Source: Rhynochetos jubatus (lineage: Eukaryota > Chordata > Aves > Eurypygiformes > Rhynochetidae). From it: DNA of 64,000 nt. Both the position numbers and the translations under genes were made by a program. Positions 38,281 to 48,954 of the stretch are shown in pieces. Below the pieces are notes generated by a model. That model saw only the letters and a list, made by a program, of their open reading frames with translations. It did not search any database and was not told where the DNA came from. Where the stretch lies: contig CM050657.1 of NCBI GenBank assembly GCA_027574665.1, forward strand, positions 12,722,404 through 12,786,403. Direction: 5' to 3'. Position 1 is the stretch's first letter. Each line of letters begins with the position of its first letter.

Positions 38281-39688
38281 GTGGGTGCAGTGTTTTGCTG
38301 CTCTTGGCAGGCCTTTGCAATTCCAGCTGGCCCTGGAGCTGTGGGCTTTCTGGTTCTCCGGATGCTAACCCTAAGCGTAACCCTAATTGTTAGGGTGCGC
38401 GGTTTCCGGCCCCGGCCCCTGTGGGTTCTGGCTAGGAAAGGTGGGGAGGCAGCAATGTGGGTGCAGTGTTTTGCTGCTCTTGGCAGGCCTTTGCAATGCC
38501 AGCTAGCCCTGGAGCTGTGGGCTTTCTGGTTCTCCGGACGCTAACCCTAAGCGTAACCCTAATATTTGACGTGCGCGGTTTCCGGCCCCGGCCCCTCTGG
38601 GTTCTGGCTAATAAAGGTGGGGCGGCAGCAATGTGGGTGCAGTGTTTTGCTGCTCTTGGCAGGCCTTTGCAATGCCAGCTAGCCCTGGAGCTGTGGGCTT
38701 TCTGGTTCTCCGGACGCTAACCCTAAGCGTAACCCTAATTGTTAGGGTGTGCGGTTTCCGGCCCCGGCCCCTCTGGATTCTGGCTAGGAAAGGTGGGGAG
38801 GCAGCAATGTGGGTGCAGTGTTTTGCTGCTCTTGGCAGGCCTTTGCAATGCCAGCTAGCCCTGGAGCTGTGGGCTTTCTGGTTCTCCGGACGCTAACCCT
38901 AAGCGTAACCCTAATATTTGACGTGCGCGGTTTCCGGCCCCGGCCCCTCTGGGTTCTGGCTACTAAAGGTGGGGAGGCAGCAATGTGGGTGCAGTGTTTT
39001 GCTGCTCTTGGCAGGCCTTTGCAATTCCAGCTGGCCCTGGAGCTGTGGGCTTTCTGGTTCTCCGGATGCTAACCCTAAGCGTAACCCTAATTGTTAGGGT
39101 GCGCGGTTTCCGGCCCCGGCCCCTGTGGGTTCTGGCTAATAAAGGTGGGGAGGCAGCAATGTGGGTGCAGTGTTTTGCTGCTCTTGGCAGGCCTTTGCAA
39201 TGCCAGCTAGCCCTGGAGCTGTGGGCTTTCTGGTTCTCCGGACGCTAACCCTAAGCGTAACCCTAATATTTGACGTGCGCGGTTTCCGGCCCCGGCCCCT
39301 CTGGGTTCTGGCTAATAAAGGTGGGGCGGCAGCAATGTGGGTGCAGTGTTTTGCTGCTCTTGGCAGGCCTTTGCAATGCCAGCTAGCCCTGGAGCTGTGG
39401 GCTTTCTGGTTCTCCGGACGCTAACCCTAAGCGTAACCCTAATTGTTAGGGTGTGCGGTTTCCGGCCCCGGCCCCTCTGGATTCTGGCTAGGAAAGGTGG
39501 GGAGGCAGCAATGTGGGTGCAGTGTTTTGCTGCTCTTGGCAGGCCTTTGCAATGCCAGCTAGCCCTGGAGCTGTGGGCTTTCTGGTTCTCCGGACGCTAA
39601 CCCTAAGCGTAACCCTAATATTTGACGTGCGCGGTTTCCGGCCCCGGCCGCTGTGGGTTCTGGCTAGGGAAGGTGGGGAGGCAGCAAT
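38281..39688 (+). repeat. Tandem duplication of four monomers (704 bp)
   Basis: Monomers at 38,281, 38,457, 38,633 and 38,809 are repeated at 38,985, 39,161, 39,337 and 39,513. Shared rare markers are TTGCAATTCCAGCTGGCC with CCGGATGC, GGGGCGGCAGC, and GGGTGTGCGG with CTGGATTCTGG. It is a 4-mer higher-order unit in two direct copies, differing mainly at the GCTA-AAGG stretch. Confidence 0.85.
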
Positions 39689-42600
39689 GTGGGTGCAGTG
39701 TTTTGCTCCTCTTGGCAGGCCTTTGCAATGCCAGCTAGCCCTGGAGCTGTGGGCTTTCTGGTTCTCCGGACGCTAACCCTAAGCGTAACCCTAATATTTG
39801 ACGTGCGCGGTTTCCGGCACCGGCCCCCCTGGGTTCTGGCTAATAAAGGTGGGGAGGCAGCAATGTGGGTGCAGTGTTTTGCTCCTCTTGGCAGGCCTTT
39901 GCAATGCCAGCTAGCCCTGGAGCTGTGGGCTTTCTGGTTCTCCAGACGCTAACCCTAAGCGTAACCCTAATTGTTAGGGTGCGCGGTTTCCGGCCCCGGC
40001 CCCTGTGGGTTCTGGCTAGGGAAGGTGGGGAGGCAGCAATGTGGGTGCAGTGTTTTGCTCCTCTTGGCAGGCCTTTGCAATGCCAGCTAGCCCTGGAGCT
40101 GTGCGCTTTGTGGTTCTCCGGACGCTAACCCTAAGCGTAACCCTAATATTTGACGTGCGCGGTTTCCGGCCCTGGCCCCTCTGGGTTCTGGCTACTAAAG
40201 GTGGGGAGGCAGCAATGTGGGTGCAGTGTTTTGCTCCTCTTGGCAGGCCTTTGCAATTCCAGCTGGCCCTGGAGCTGTGGGCTTTCTGGTTCTCCAGACC
40301 CTAACCCTAAGCGTACCGTTAATACTTGATGTGCGCGGTTTCCGTCCCCGGCCCCTCTGCGTTCTGGCTAATAAAGGTGGGGAGGCAGCAATGTGGGTGC
40401 AGTGTTTTGCTCCTCTTGGCAGGCCTTTGCAATGCCAGCTAGCCCTGGAGCTGTGGGCTTTCTGGTTCTCCGGACGCTAACCCTAGGCGTAACCCTAATA
40501 TTTGACGTGCGCGGTTTCCGGCCCTGGCCCCTCTGGGTTCTGGCTACTAAAGGTGGGGAGGCAGCAATGTGGGTGCAGTGTTTTGCTCCTCTTGGCAGGC
40601 CTTTGCAATGCCAGCTAGCCCTGGAGCTGTGGGCTTTCTGGTTCTCCAGACGCTAACCCTAGGCGTAACCCTAATTGTTAGGGTGCGCGGTTTCCGACCT
40701 GGCCCCTCTGGGTTCTGGCTAGGAAAGGTGGGGAGGCAGCAATGTGGGTGCAGTGTTTTGCTGCTCTTGGCAGGCCTTTGCAATGCCAGCTAGCCCTGGA
40801 GCTGTGGGCTTTCTGGTTCTCCGGACGCTAACCCTAAGCGTAACCCTAATATTTGACGTGCGCGGTTTCCGGCCCCGTCCCCTCTGGGTTCTGGCTAATA
40901 AAGGTGGGGAGGCAGCAATGTGGGTGCAGTGTTTTGCTCCTCTTGGCAGGCCTTTGCAATGCCAGCTAGCCCTGGAGCTGTGGGCTTTCTGGTTCTCCGG
41001 ACGCTAACCCTAAGCGTAACCCTAATTGTTAGGGTGCGCGGTTTCCGGCCCCAGCCCCTCTGGGTTCTGGCTAATAAAGGTGGGGAGGCAGCAATGTGGG
41101 TGCAGTGTTTTGCTGCTCTTGGCAGGCCTTTGCAATGCCAGCTAGCCCTGGAGCTGTGGGCTTTGTGGTTCTCCGGACGCTAACCCTAAGCGTAACCCTA
41201 ATTGTTAGGGTGCGCGGTTTCCGGCCCCGGCCCCTCTGGGTTCTGGCTAATAAAGGTGGGGAGGGAGCAATGTGGGTGCAGTGTTTTGCTCCTCTTGGCA
41301 GGCCTTTGCAATGCCAGCTAGCCCTGGAGCTGTGGGCTTTCTGGTTCTCCGGACGCTAACCCTAAGCGTAACCCTAATTGTTAGGGTGCGCGGTTTCCGG
41401 CCCCGGCCCCTCTGGGTTCTGGCTAGGAAAGGTGGGGAGGCAGCAATGTGGGTGCAGTGTTTTGCTCCTCTTGGCAGGCCTTTGCAATGCCAGCTAGCCC
41501 TGGAGCTGTGGGCTTTCTGGTTCTCCGGACGCTAACCCTAGGCGTAACCCTAATATTTGACGTGCGCGGTTTCCGGCCCCGGCCCCTCTGGGTTCTGGCT
41601 ACTAAAGGTGGGGAGGCAGCAATGTGGGTGCAGTGTTTTGCTCCTCTTGGCAGGCCTTTGCAATGCCAGCTAGCCCTGGAGCTGTGGGCTTTCTGGTTCT
41701 CCGGACGCTAACCCTAAGCGTAACGTTAATACTTGATGTGCGCGGTTTCCGTCCCCGGCCCCTGTGGGTTCTGGCTAATAAAGGTGGGGAGGCAGCAATG
41801 TGGGTGCAGTGTTTTGCTGCTCTTGGCAGGCCTTTGCAATGCCAGCTAGCCCTGGAGCTGTGGGCTTTCTGGTTCTCCGGACGCTAACCCTAAGCGTAAC
41901 CCTAATATTTGACGTGCGCTGTTTCCGGCCCCGGCCCCTCTGGGTTCTGGCTAATAAAGGTGGGGAGGCAGCAATGTGGGTGCAGTGTTTTGCTCCTCTT
42001 GGCAGGCCTTTGCAATGCCAGCTAGCCCTGGAGCTGTGGGCTTTCTGGTTCTCCGGACGCTAACCCTAAGCGTAACCCTAATTGTTAGGGTGCGCGGTTT
42101 CCGGCCCCGGCCCCTGTGGGTTCTGGCTAGGAAAGGTGGGGAGGCAGCAATGTGGGTGCAGTGTTTTGCTGCTCTTGGCAGGCCTTTGCAATGCCAGCTA
42201 GCCCTGGAGCTGTGGGCTTTCTGGTTCTCCGGACACTAACCCTAAGCGTAACCCTAATATTTGACGTGCGCGGTTTCCGGCCCCGGCCCCTCTGGGTTCT
42301 GGCTAATAAAGGTGGGGAGGCAGCAATGTGGGTGCAGTGTTTTGCTCCTCTTGGCAGGCCTTTGCAATGCCAGCTAGCCCTGGAGCTGTGGACTTTCTGG
42401 TTCTCCGGACGCTAACCCTAAGCGTAACCCTAATTGTTAGGGTGCGCGGTTTCCGTCCCCAGCCCCTCTGGGTTCTGGCTAATAAAGGTGGGGAGGCAGC
42501 AATGTGGGTGCAGTGTTTTGCTGCTCTTGGCAGGCCTTTGCAATGCCAGCTAGCCCTGGAGCTGTGGGCTTTCTGGTTCTCCGGACGCTAACCCTAAGCG

Positions 42601-43559
42601 TAACCCTAATTGTTAGGGTCCGCGGTTTCCGGCCCCGGCCCCTGTGGGTTCTGGCTAGGGAAGGTGGGGAGGCAGTAATGTGGGTGCAGTGTTTTGCTGC
42701 TCTTGGCAGGCCTTTGCAATGCCAGCTAGCCCTGGAGCTGTGGGCTTTCTGGTTCTCCGGACGCTAACCCTAAGCGTAACCCTACTTGTTAGGGTGTGCG
42801 GTTTCCGGCCCCGGCCCCTCTGGGTTCTGGCTAATAAAGATGGGGAGGGAGCAATGTGGGTGCAGTGTTTTGCTCCTCTTGGCAGGCCTTTGCAATGCCA
42901 GCTAGCCCTGGAGCTGTGGGCTTTCTGGTTCTCCGGACGCTAACCCTAAGCGTAACCGTAATATTTGACGTGCGCTGTTTCCGGCACCGGCCCCCCTGGG
43001 TTCTGGCTAATAAAGGTGGGGAGGCAGCAATGTGGGTGCAGTGTTTTGCTGCTCATGGCAGGCCTTTGCAATGCCAGCTAGCCCTGGAGCTGTGGGCTTT
43101 CTGGTTCTCCGGACGCTAACCCTAGGCGTAACCCTAATTGTTAGGGTGCGCGGTTTCCGGCCCCGGCCCCTGTGTGTTCTGGCTAATAAAGGTGGGGAGG
43201 CAGCAATGTGGGAGCAGTGTTTTGCTGCTCTTGGCAGGCCTTTGCAATGCCAGCTAGCCCTGGAGCTGTGGGCTTTCTGGTTCTCCGGACGCTAACCCTA
43301 AGCGTAACCCTAATTGTTAGGGTGCGCGGTTTCCGGCCCTGGCCCCTGTGGGTTCTGGCTAATAAAGGTGGGGCGGCAGCAATGTGGGTGCAGTGTTTTG
43401 CTGCTCTTGGCAGGCCTTTGCAATTCCAGCTGGCCCTGGAGCTGTGGGCTTTCTGGTTCTCCGGACGCTAACCCTAAGCGTAACCCTAATATTTGACGTG
43501 CGCTGTTTCGGACCCCGGCCCCTCTGGGTTCTGGCTGGGAAAGGCGGGGAGGGAGCACT

Positions 43560-43564
43560 GTGGG
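43560..43564. repeat. Target site duplication, left copy (GTGGG)
   Basis: GTGGG directly precedes the TGTC end of the LTR. It lies exactly at the normal GTGGGTGCAGTG anchor of the monomer, 176 bp after the previous anchor at 43,384. Confidence 0.85.
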
Positions 43565-43860
43565 TGTCTTAGCTTTGCACCAGCTAGTCTATGATTTTCT
43601 TCACCCCATAGCACCTGAATCTGGATAGGTAGTGCCAGCCCGGGGCCACGGTAGTGCAGGACCGGCGGGGAGGGGGTGGGGATATGGGTGGAAAGGCTGG
43701 TGGTTGGACACGAGCCTGGGAAGGGGAAGGGTCTGAGGGGGCTTCCGGCCGAGCGAGGCTGGCGGTTTGTTTGTGGTGGCAGGTCGTGGCGAGTGGTTGC
43801 TGCTCCGGGCAGAGCCAGCGTCTTGCCGGGCAGATCGGTCTAGGAGTCGGGGTTTGAAAG

Positions 43861-43919
43861 TTTTTTTTCCTCTCTCTTACTCTCTCGGCCCCCCGGGCGG
43901 TTTTGGGGGGGGGGGGGGG
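43861..43919 (+). repeat. Low-complexity T/CT tract and poly-G run inside the LTR
   Basis: A T-rich and CT-rich stretch is followed by CGGCCCCCCGGGCGGTTTT and a run of 15 G at 43,905-43,919. Homopolymers of this length are error-prone in assemblies, so the exact length is uncertain. Confidence 0.85.
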
Positions 43920-44154
43920 TGTGTGGGGCTGTTGCTCCCTTCGGGTGGGTTTTCTTTCCTTTTTTTCTCCCTTCTTGGGGTGGGATGCTGTATCAATTGT
44001 TGTACCCTCTTCCTCCATCCCTTAAATTACTCATTAGCACTAGCACTGTTAGTAACTCCTTAAGTTTCATTTATATAATTAAATAGTTCTTATCTCAACT
44101 CCTGCGGGCTTTTCCGCGGTTTGTTCCTCCGACCCTTCCCCACCGGGAGGAGGT

Positions 44155-44167
44155 GGGGGGGGGGGGG
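44155..44167 (+). repeat. Poly-G run (13 G) near the LTR 3' end
   Basis: It follows CCCCACCGGGAGGAGGT. From memory, similar G-rich stretches near the 3' end are common in avian ERV-L LTRs. The exact length may vary between reads. Confidence 0.8.
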
Positions 44168-44201
44168 AGCCATAGGGCAGGCTTGTCGTGAATCTATGAC
44201 A

Positions 44202-44206
44202 GTGGG
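44202..44206. repeat. Target site duplication, right copy (GTGGG)
   Basis: GTGGG directly follows the GACA end of the LTR and is identical to the left copy. The following TGGAGTG continues the satellite anchor. A 6-bp duplication does not fit, because the flanking bases differ. Confidence 0.85.
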
Positions 44207-44369
44207 TGGAGTGTAGTGCTCCTCTTGGCAGGTCTTTGCAAGGCCAGCTAGCCCTGGAGCTGTGGGCTTTGTGGTTCTCCGGACGCTAACCCTAGGCGTA
44301 ACCCTAATTGTTAGTGTCTGCGGTTTGTCCCGTCTGGGTTCTGGCTGGGAAAATTGGGGAGGGAGCAAT
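44202..44369 (+). repeat. 168-bp variant monomer with compact GC segment
   Basis: This monomer directly follows the LTR. After TTGTTAGTGTCTGCGG it reads TTTGTCCCGTCTGGG, 8 bp shorter than the usual TTTCCGGCCCCGG region. It then has GGCTGGGAAAATTGGGG. Its core also differs from consensus (GGAGTGTAGTGCTCC, GCAGGTCTTTGCAAGGCC), so it is one of the most diverged copies in the window. Confidence 0.88.
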
Positions 44370-45249
44370 GTGGGTGCAGTGTTTTGCTCCTCTTGGCAGG
44401 CCTTTGCAATGCCAGCTAGCCCTGGAGCTGTGGGCTTTCTGGTTCTCCGGACGCTAACCCTAAGCGTAACCCTAATTGTTAGGGTGCGCGGTTTCCGGCC
44501 CCGGCCCCTGTGGGTTCTGGCTAGGAAAGGTGGGGAGGCAGCAATGTGGGTGCAGTGTTTTGCTGCTCTTGGCAGGCCTTTGCAATGCCAGCTAGCCCTG
44601 GAGCTGTGGGCTTTCTGGTTCTCCGGACGCTAACCCTAAGCGTAACCCTAATATTTGACGTGCGCGGTTTCCGGCACCGGCCCCCCTGGGTTCTGGCTAA
44701 TAAAGGTGGGGAGGCAGCAATGTGGGTGCAGTGTTTTGCTCCTCTTGGCAGGCCTTTGCAATTCCAGCTGGCCCTGGAGCTGTGGGCTTTCTGGTTCTCC
44801 GGACGCTAACCCTAAGCGTAACGTTAATACTTGATGTGCGCGGTTTCCGTCCCCGGCCCCTGTGGGTTCTGGCTAATAAAGGTGGGGAGGCAGCAATGTG
44901 GGTGCAGTGTTTTGCTCCTCTTGGCAGGCCTTTGCAAAGCCAGCTAGCCCTGGAGCTGTGGGCTTTCTGGTTCTCCGGACGCTAACCCTAAGCGTAACCC
45001 TAATTGTTAGGGTCTGCGGTTTCCGGCCCGGGCCCCTGTGGGTTCTGGCTAATAAAGGTGGGGCGGCAGCAATGTGGGTGCAGTGTTTTGCTGCTCTTGG
45101 CAGGCCTTTGCAATTCCAGCTGGCCCTGGAGCTGTGGGCTTTCTGGTTCTCCGGACGCTAACCCTAAGCGTAACCCTAATTGTTAGGGTGCGCGGTTTCC
45201 GGCCCTGGCCCCTGTGGGTTCTGGCTAATAAAGGTGGGGAGGCAGCAAT

Positions 45250-45417
45250 GTGGGTGCAGTGTTTTGCTCCTCTTGGCAGGCCTTTGCAAAGCCAGCTAGC
45301 CCTGGAGCTGTGGGCGTTCTGGTTCTCCGGACGCTAACCCTAAGCATAACCCTAATTGTTAGTGTCTGCGGTTTGTCCCGTCTGGGTTCTGGCTGGGAAA
45401 ATTGGGGCGGCAGCAAT
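45250..45417 (+). repeat. 168-bp variant monomer, second copy
   Basis: It has the same 8-bp shorter segment and GGCTGGGAAAATTGGGG as the monomer after the LTR. Its core half is different and closer to consensus (TTTGCAAAGCC, GGGCGTTCTGG). Only the telomere and GC segment are shared, which suggests transfer of a sub-monomer tract between copies. Confidence 0.88.
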
Positions 45418-48400
45418 GTGGGTGCAGTGTTTTGCTGCTCTTGGCAGGCCTTTGCAATTCTAGCTGGCCCTGGAGCTGTGGGCTTTCTGGTTCTCCGGAC
45501 GCTAACCCTAAGCGTAACCCTAATTGTTAGGGTGCGCGGTTTCCGGCCCCGGCCCCTCTGGGTTCTGGCTATGGAAGGTGGGGAGGCAGCAATGTAGGTG
45601 CAGTGTTTTGCTCCTCTTGGCAGGCCTTTGCAATGCCAGCTAGCCCTGGAGCTGTGGGCTTTCTGGTTCTCCGGCTGCTAACCCTAAGCGTAACCCTAAT
45701 TTTTAGGGTGCCAGTTTCCGGCCCCGGCCCCTCTGGGTTCTGGCTAATAAAGGTGGGGAGGCAGCAATGTGGGTGCAGTGTTTTGCTGCTCTTGGCAGGC
45801 CTTTGCAATGCCAGCTAGCCCTGGAGCTGTGGGCTTTCTGGTTCTCCGGACGCTAACCCTAAGCGTAACCCTAATTGTTAGGGTGCGCGGTTTCCGGCCC
45901 CGGCCCCTGTGGGTTCTGGCTAATAAAGGTGGGGAGGCAGCAATGTGGGTGCAGTGTTTTGCTCCTCTTGGCAGGCCTTTGCAATGCCAGCTAGCCCTGG
46001 AGCTGTGGGCTTTCTGGTTCTCCGGCTGCTAACCCTAAGCGTAACCCTAATTGTTAGGGTGCCAGTTTCCGGCCCCGGCCCCTCTGGGTTCTGGCTAATA
46101 AAGGTGGGGAGGCAGCAATGTGGGTGCAGTGTTTTGCTCCTCTTGGCAGGCCTTTGCAAAGCCAGCTAGCCCTGGAGCTGTGGGCTTTCTGGTTCTCCGG
46201 ACGCTAACCCTAAGCGTAACCCTAATTGTTAGGGTGCGCGGTTTCCGGCCACGGCCCCCCTGGGTTCTGGCTAATAAAGGTGGGGAGGCAGCAATGTGGG
46301 TGCAGTGTTTTGCTCCTCTTGGCAGGCCTTTGCAATGCCAGCTAGCCCTGGAGCTGTGGGCTTTCTGGTTCTCCGGACGCTAACCCTAAGCGTAACCCTA
46401 ATTGTTAGGGTGCGCGGTTTCCGGCCCCGGCCCGTCTGGGTTCTGGCTAGGGAAGGTGGGGAGGCAGCAATGTGGGTGCAGTGTTTTGCTCCTCTTGGCA
46501 GGCCTTTGCAATGCCAGCTAGCCCTGGAGCTGTGGGCTTTCTGGTTCTCCGGCTGCTAACCCTAAGCGTAACCCTAATTGTTAGGGTGCGCGGTTTCCGG
46601 CCCCGGCCCCTGTGGGTTCTGGCTAATAAAGGTGGGGAGGCAGCAATGTGGGTGCAGTGTTTTGCTGCTCTTGGCAGGCCTTTGCAATGCCAGCTAGCCC
46701 TGGAGCTGTGGGCTTTCTGGTTCTCCGGACGCTAACCCTAAGCGTAACCCTAATTGTTAGGGTGCGCGGTTTCCGGCCCCGGCCTCTCTGGGTTCTGGCT
46801 AATAATGGTGAGGAGGCAGCAATGTGGGTGCAGTGTTTTGCTGCTCTTGGCAGGCCTTTGCAATGCCAGCTAGCCCTGGAGCTGTGGGCTTTCTGGTTCT
46901 CCGGACGCTAACCCTAAGCGTAACCCTAATTGTTAGGGTGCGCGGTTTCCGTCCCCGGCCCCTGTGGGTTCTGGCTAGGGAAGGTGGGGAGGCAGCAATG
47001 TGGGTGCAGTGTTTTGCTCCTCTTGGCAGGCCTTTGCAATGCCAGCTAGCCCTGGAGCTGTGGGCTTTCTGGTTCTCCGGACGCTAACCCTAAGCGTAAC
47101 CCTAATATTTGACGTGCGCGGTTTCCGGCCCCGGCACCTCTGGGTTCTGGCTATGGAAGGTGGGGAGGCAGCAATGTAGGTGCAGTGTGTTGCTCCTCTT
47201 GGCAGGCCTTTGCAATGCCAGCTAGCCCTGGAGCTGTGGGCTTTCTGGTTCTCCGGACGCTAACCCTAAGCGTAACCCTAATTGTTAGGGTGCGCGGTTT
47301 CCGGCCCCGGCCCCCCTGGGTTCTGGCTAGGGAAGGTGGGGAGGCAGCAATGTGGGTGCCGTGTTTTGCTCCTCTTGGCAGGCCTTTGCAATGCCAGCTA
47401 GCCCTGGAGCTGTGGGCTTTCTGGTTCTCCGGACGCTAACCCTAAGCGTAACCCTAATTGTTAGGGTGCGCGGTTTCCGGCCCCGGCCTCTCTGTGTTCT
47501 GGCTAATAAAGGTGGGGAGGCAGCAATGTGGGTGCAGTGTTTTGCTGCTCTTGGCAGGCCTTTGCAATGCCAGCTAGCCCTGGAGCTGTGGGCTTTCTGG
47601 TTCTCCGGACGCTAACCCTAAGCGTAACCCTAATTGTTAGGGTGCGCGGTTTCCGGCCCCGGCCCCTGTGGGTTCTGGCTAATAAAGGTGGGGAGGCAGC
47701 AATGTGGGTGCAGTGTTTTGCTCCTCTTGGCAGGCCTTTGCAATGCCAGCTAGCCCTGGAGCTGTGGGCTTTCTGGTTCTCCGGCTGCTAACCCTAAGCG
47801 TAACCCTAATTGTTAGTGTGCCAGTTTCCGGCCCCGGCCCCTCTGGGTTCTGGCTAATAAAGGTGGGGAGGCAGCAATGTGGGTGCAGTGTTTTGCTCCT
47901 CTTGGCAGGCCTTTGCAAAGCCAGCTAGCCCTGGAGCTGTGGGCTTTGTGGTTCTCCGGACGCTAACCCTAAGCGTAACCCTAATTGTTAGGGTGCGCGG
48001 TTTCCGGCCCCGGCCCGTCTGGGTTCTGGCTAGGGAAGGTGGGGAGGCAGCAATGTGGGTGCAGTGTTTTGCTCCTCTTGGCAGGCCTTTGCAATGCCAG
48101 CTAGCCCTGGAGCTGTGGGCTTTCTGGTTCTCCGGCTGCTAACCCTAAGCGTAACCCTAATTGTTAGGGTGCGCGGTTTCCGGCCCCGGCCCCTGTGGGT
48201 TCTGGCTAATAAAGGTGGGGAGGCAGCAATGTGGGTGCAGTGTTTTGCTCCTCTTGGCAGGCCTTTGCAATGCCAGCTAGCCCTGGAGCTGTGGGCTTTC
48301 TGGTTCTCCGGACGCTAACCCTAAGCTTAACCCTAATTGTTAGGGTGCGCGGTTTCCGGCCCCGGCCTCTCTGGGTTCTGGCTAATAATGGTGAGGAGGC

Positions 48401-48911
48401 AGCAATGTGGGTGCAGTGTTTTGCTCCTCTTGGCAGGCCTTTGCAATGCCAGCTAGCCCTGGAGCTGTGGGCTTTGTGGTTCTCCGGACGCTAACCCTAA
48501 GCGTAACCCTAATTGTTAGGGTGCGCGGTTTCCGTCCCCGGCCCCTGTGGGTTCTGGCTAGGGAAGGTGGGGAGGGAGCAATGTGGGTGCAGTGTTTTGC
48601 TCCTCTTGGCAGGCCTTTGCAATGCCAGCTAGCCCTGGAGCTGTGGGCTTTGTGGTTCTCCGGACGCTAACCCTAAGCGTAACCCTAATTGTTAGGGTGC
48701 GCGGTTTCCGGCCCCGGCCCCTCTGGGTTCTGGCTATGGAAGGTGGGGAGGCAGCAATGTGGGTGCAGTGTTTTGCTCCTCTTGGCAGGCCTTTGCAATG
48801 CCAGCTAGCCCTGGAGCTGTGGGCTTTCTGGTTCTCCGGACGCTAACCCTAAGCGTAACCCTAATTGTTAGGGTGCGCGGTTTCCGGCCCCGGCCCCTGT
48901 GGGTTCTGGCT

Positions 48912-48954
48912 AATAAAGGTGGGGAGGCAGCAATGTGGGTGCAGTGTTTTGCTC
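48912..48954 (+). promoter_or_regulatory. Poly(A)-signal-like element in a monomer (representative)
   Basis: Many monomers read GGCTAATAAAGG, giving AATAAA (here 48,912-48,917). About 18-37 nt downstream lies the GT-rich stretch GTGGGTGCAGTGTTTTGCTC, the spacing expected between a cleavage signal and its downstream element. Other monomers have GGCTAGGGAAGG, GGCTAGGAAAGG or GGCTACTAAAGG and lack the hexamer. Function is speculative. The hexamer may be incidental. Confidence 0.3.

Larger units (their letters stand above)
1..43564 (+). repeat. Telomere-like 176-bp satellite array, left segment (about 248 monomers)
   Basis: Head-to-tail monomers of 176 bp, all in one orientation. Using the word GTGGGTGCAGTG as anchor, copies fall at 97, 274, 450, 626 and onward, with nearly all spacings exactly 176. 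The exceptions are 177 bp (97-273, one of the two monomers in 626-978, and one in 21,213-21,565), 170 bp (6,083-6,252), and 175 bp starting at 28,254, 34,589, 34,940, 35,995, 37,930 and 40,569. The monomer holds a CTAACC-rich telomere-like block and a conserved CpG-poor half. Similarity between copies is very high, mostly a few differences per monomer. The first monomer is cut by the window start, so the array continues leftwards. No gene lies inside. The period is close to a nucleosome repeat length, as in many satellites, but nothing here proves a centromeric role. A subtelomeric location is inferred from the telomeric hexamers. Confidence 0.97.
43565..44201 (+). mobile_element. Solo LTR of an endogenous retrovirus (avian ERV-L-like), 637 bp
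   Basis: This is the only sequence in the window unrelated to the satellite. It begins TGTCTTA and ends TATGACA, the TG...CA ends typical of LTRs, and is flanked on both sides by the 5-bp duplication GTGGG. Removing it and one GTGGG rejoins the interrupted monomer in register. Near the right end, TATATAA (44,072-44,078) overlaps ATTAAA (44,078-44,083) and is followed by TAGTTCTTATCTCAACTCC. From memory this resembles the R/U5 region of avian ERV-L-type LTRs, so the element would lie in + orientation. The 5-bp duplication fits ERV-L. No internal retroviral genes are present, so it is a fossil solo LTR. Family assignment is inference. Age cannot be measured from a single LTR, but the intact duplication argues against great age. 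Confidence 0.82.

Noticed and set aside
43584-44063. Open frames inside the LTR insertion (144 residues on minus, 67 and 98 on plus)
   Set aside because: Low-complexity translations of poly-G, CT-rich and G-rich stretches within a non-coding LTR, with no recognisable domain.
43565-44201. Insertion as a unique single-copy gene exon or CpG-island promoter
   Set aside because: The TG...CA ends, terminal inverted repeat and GTGGG duplications explain it fully as an LTR, and no exon-like frame or splice structure was seen.
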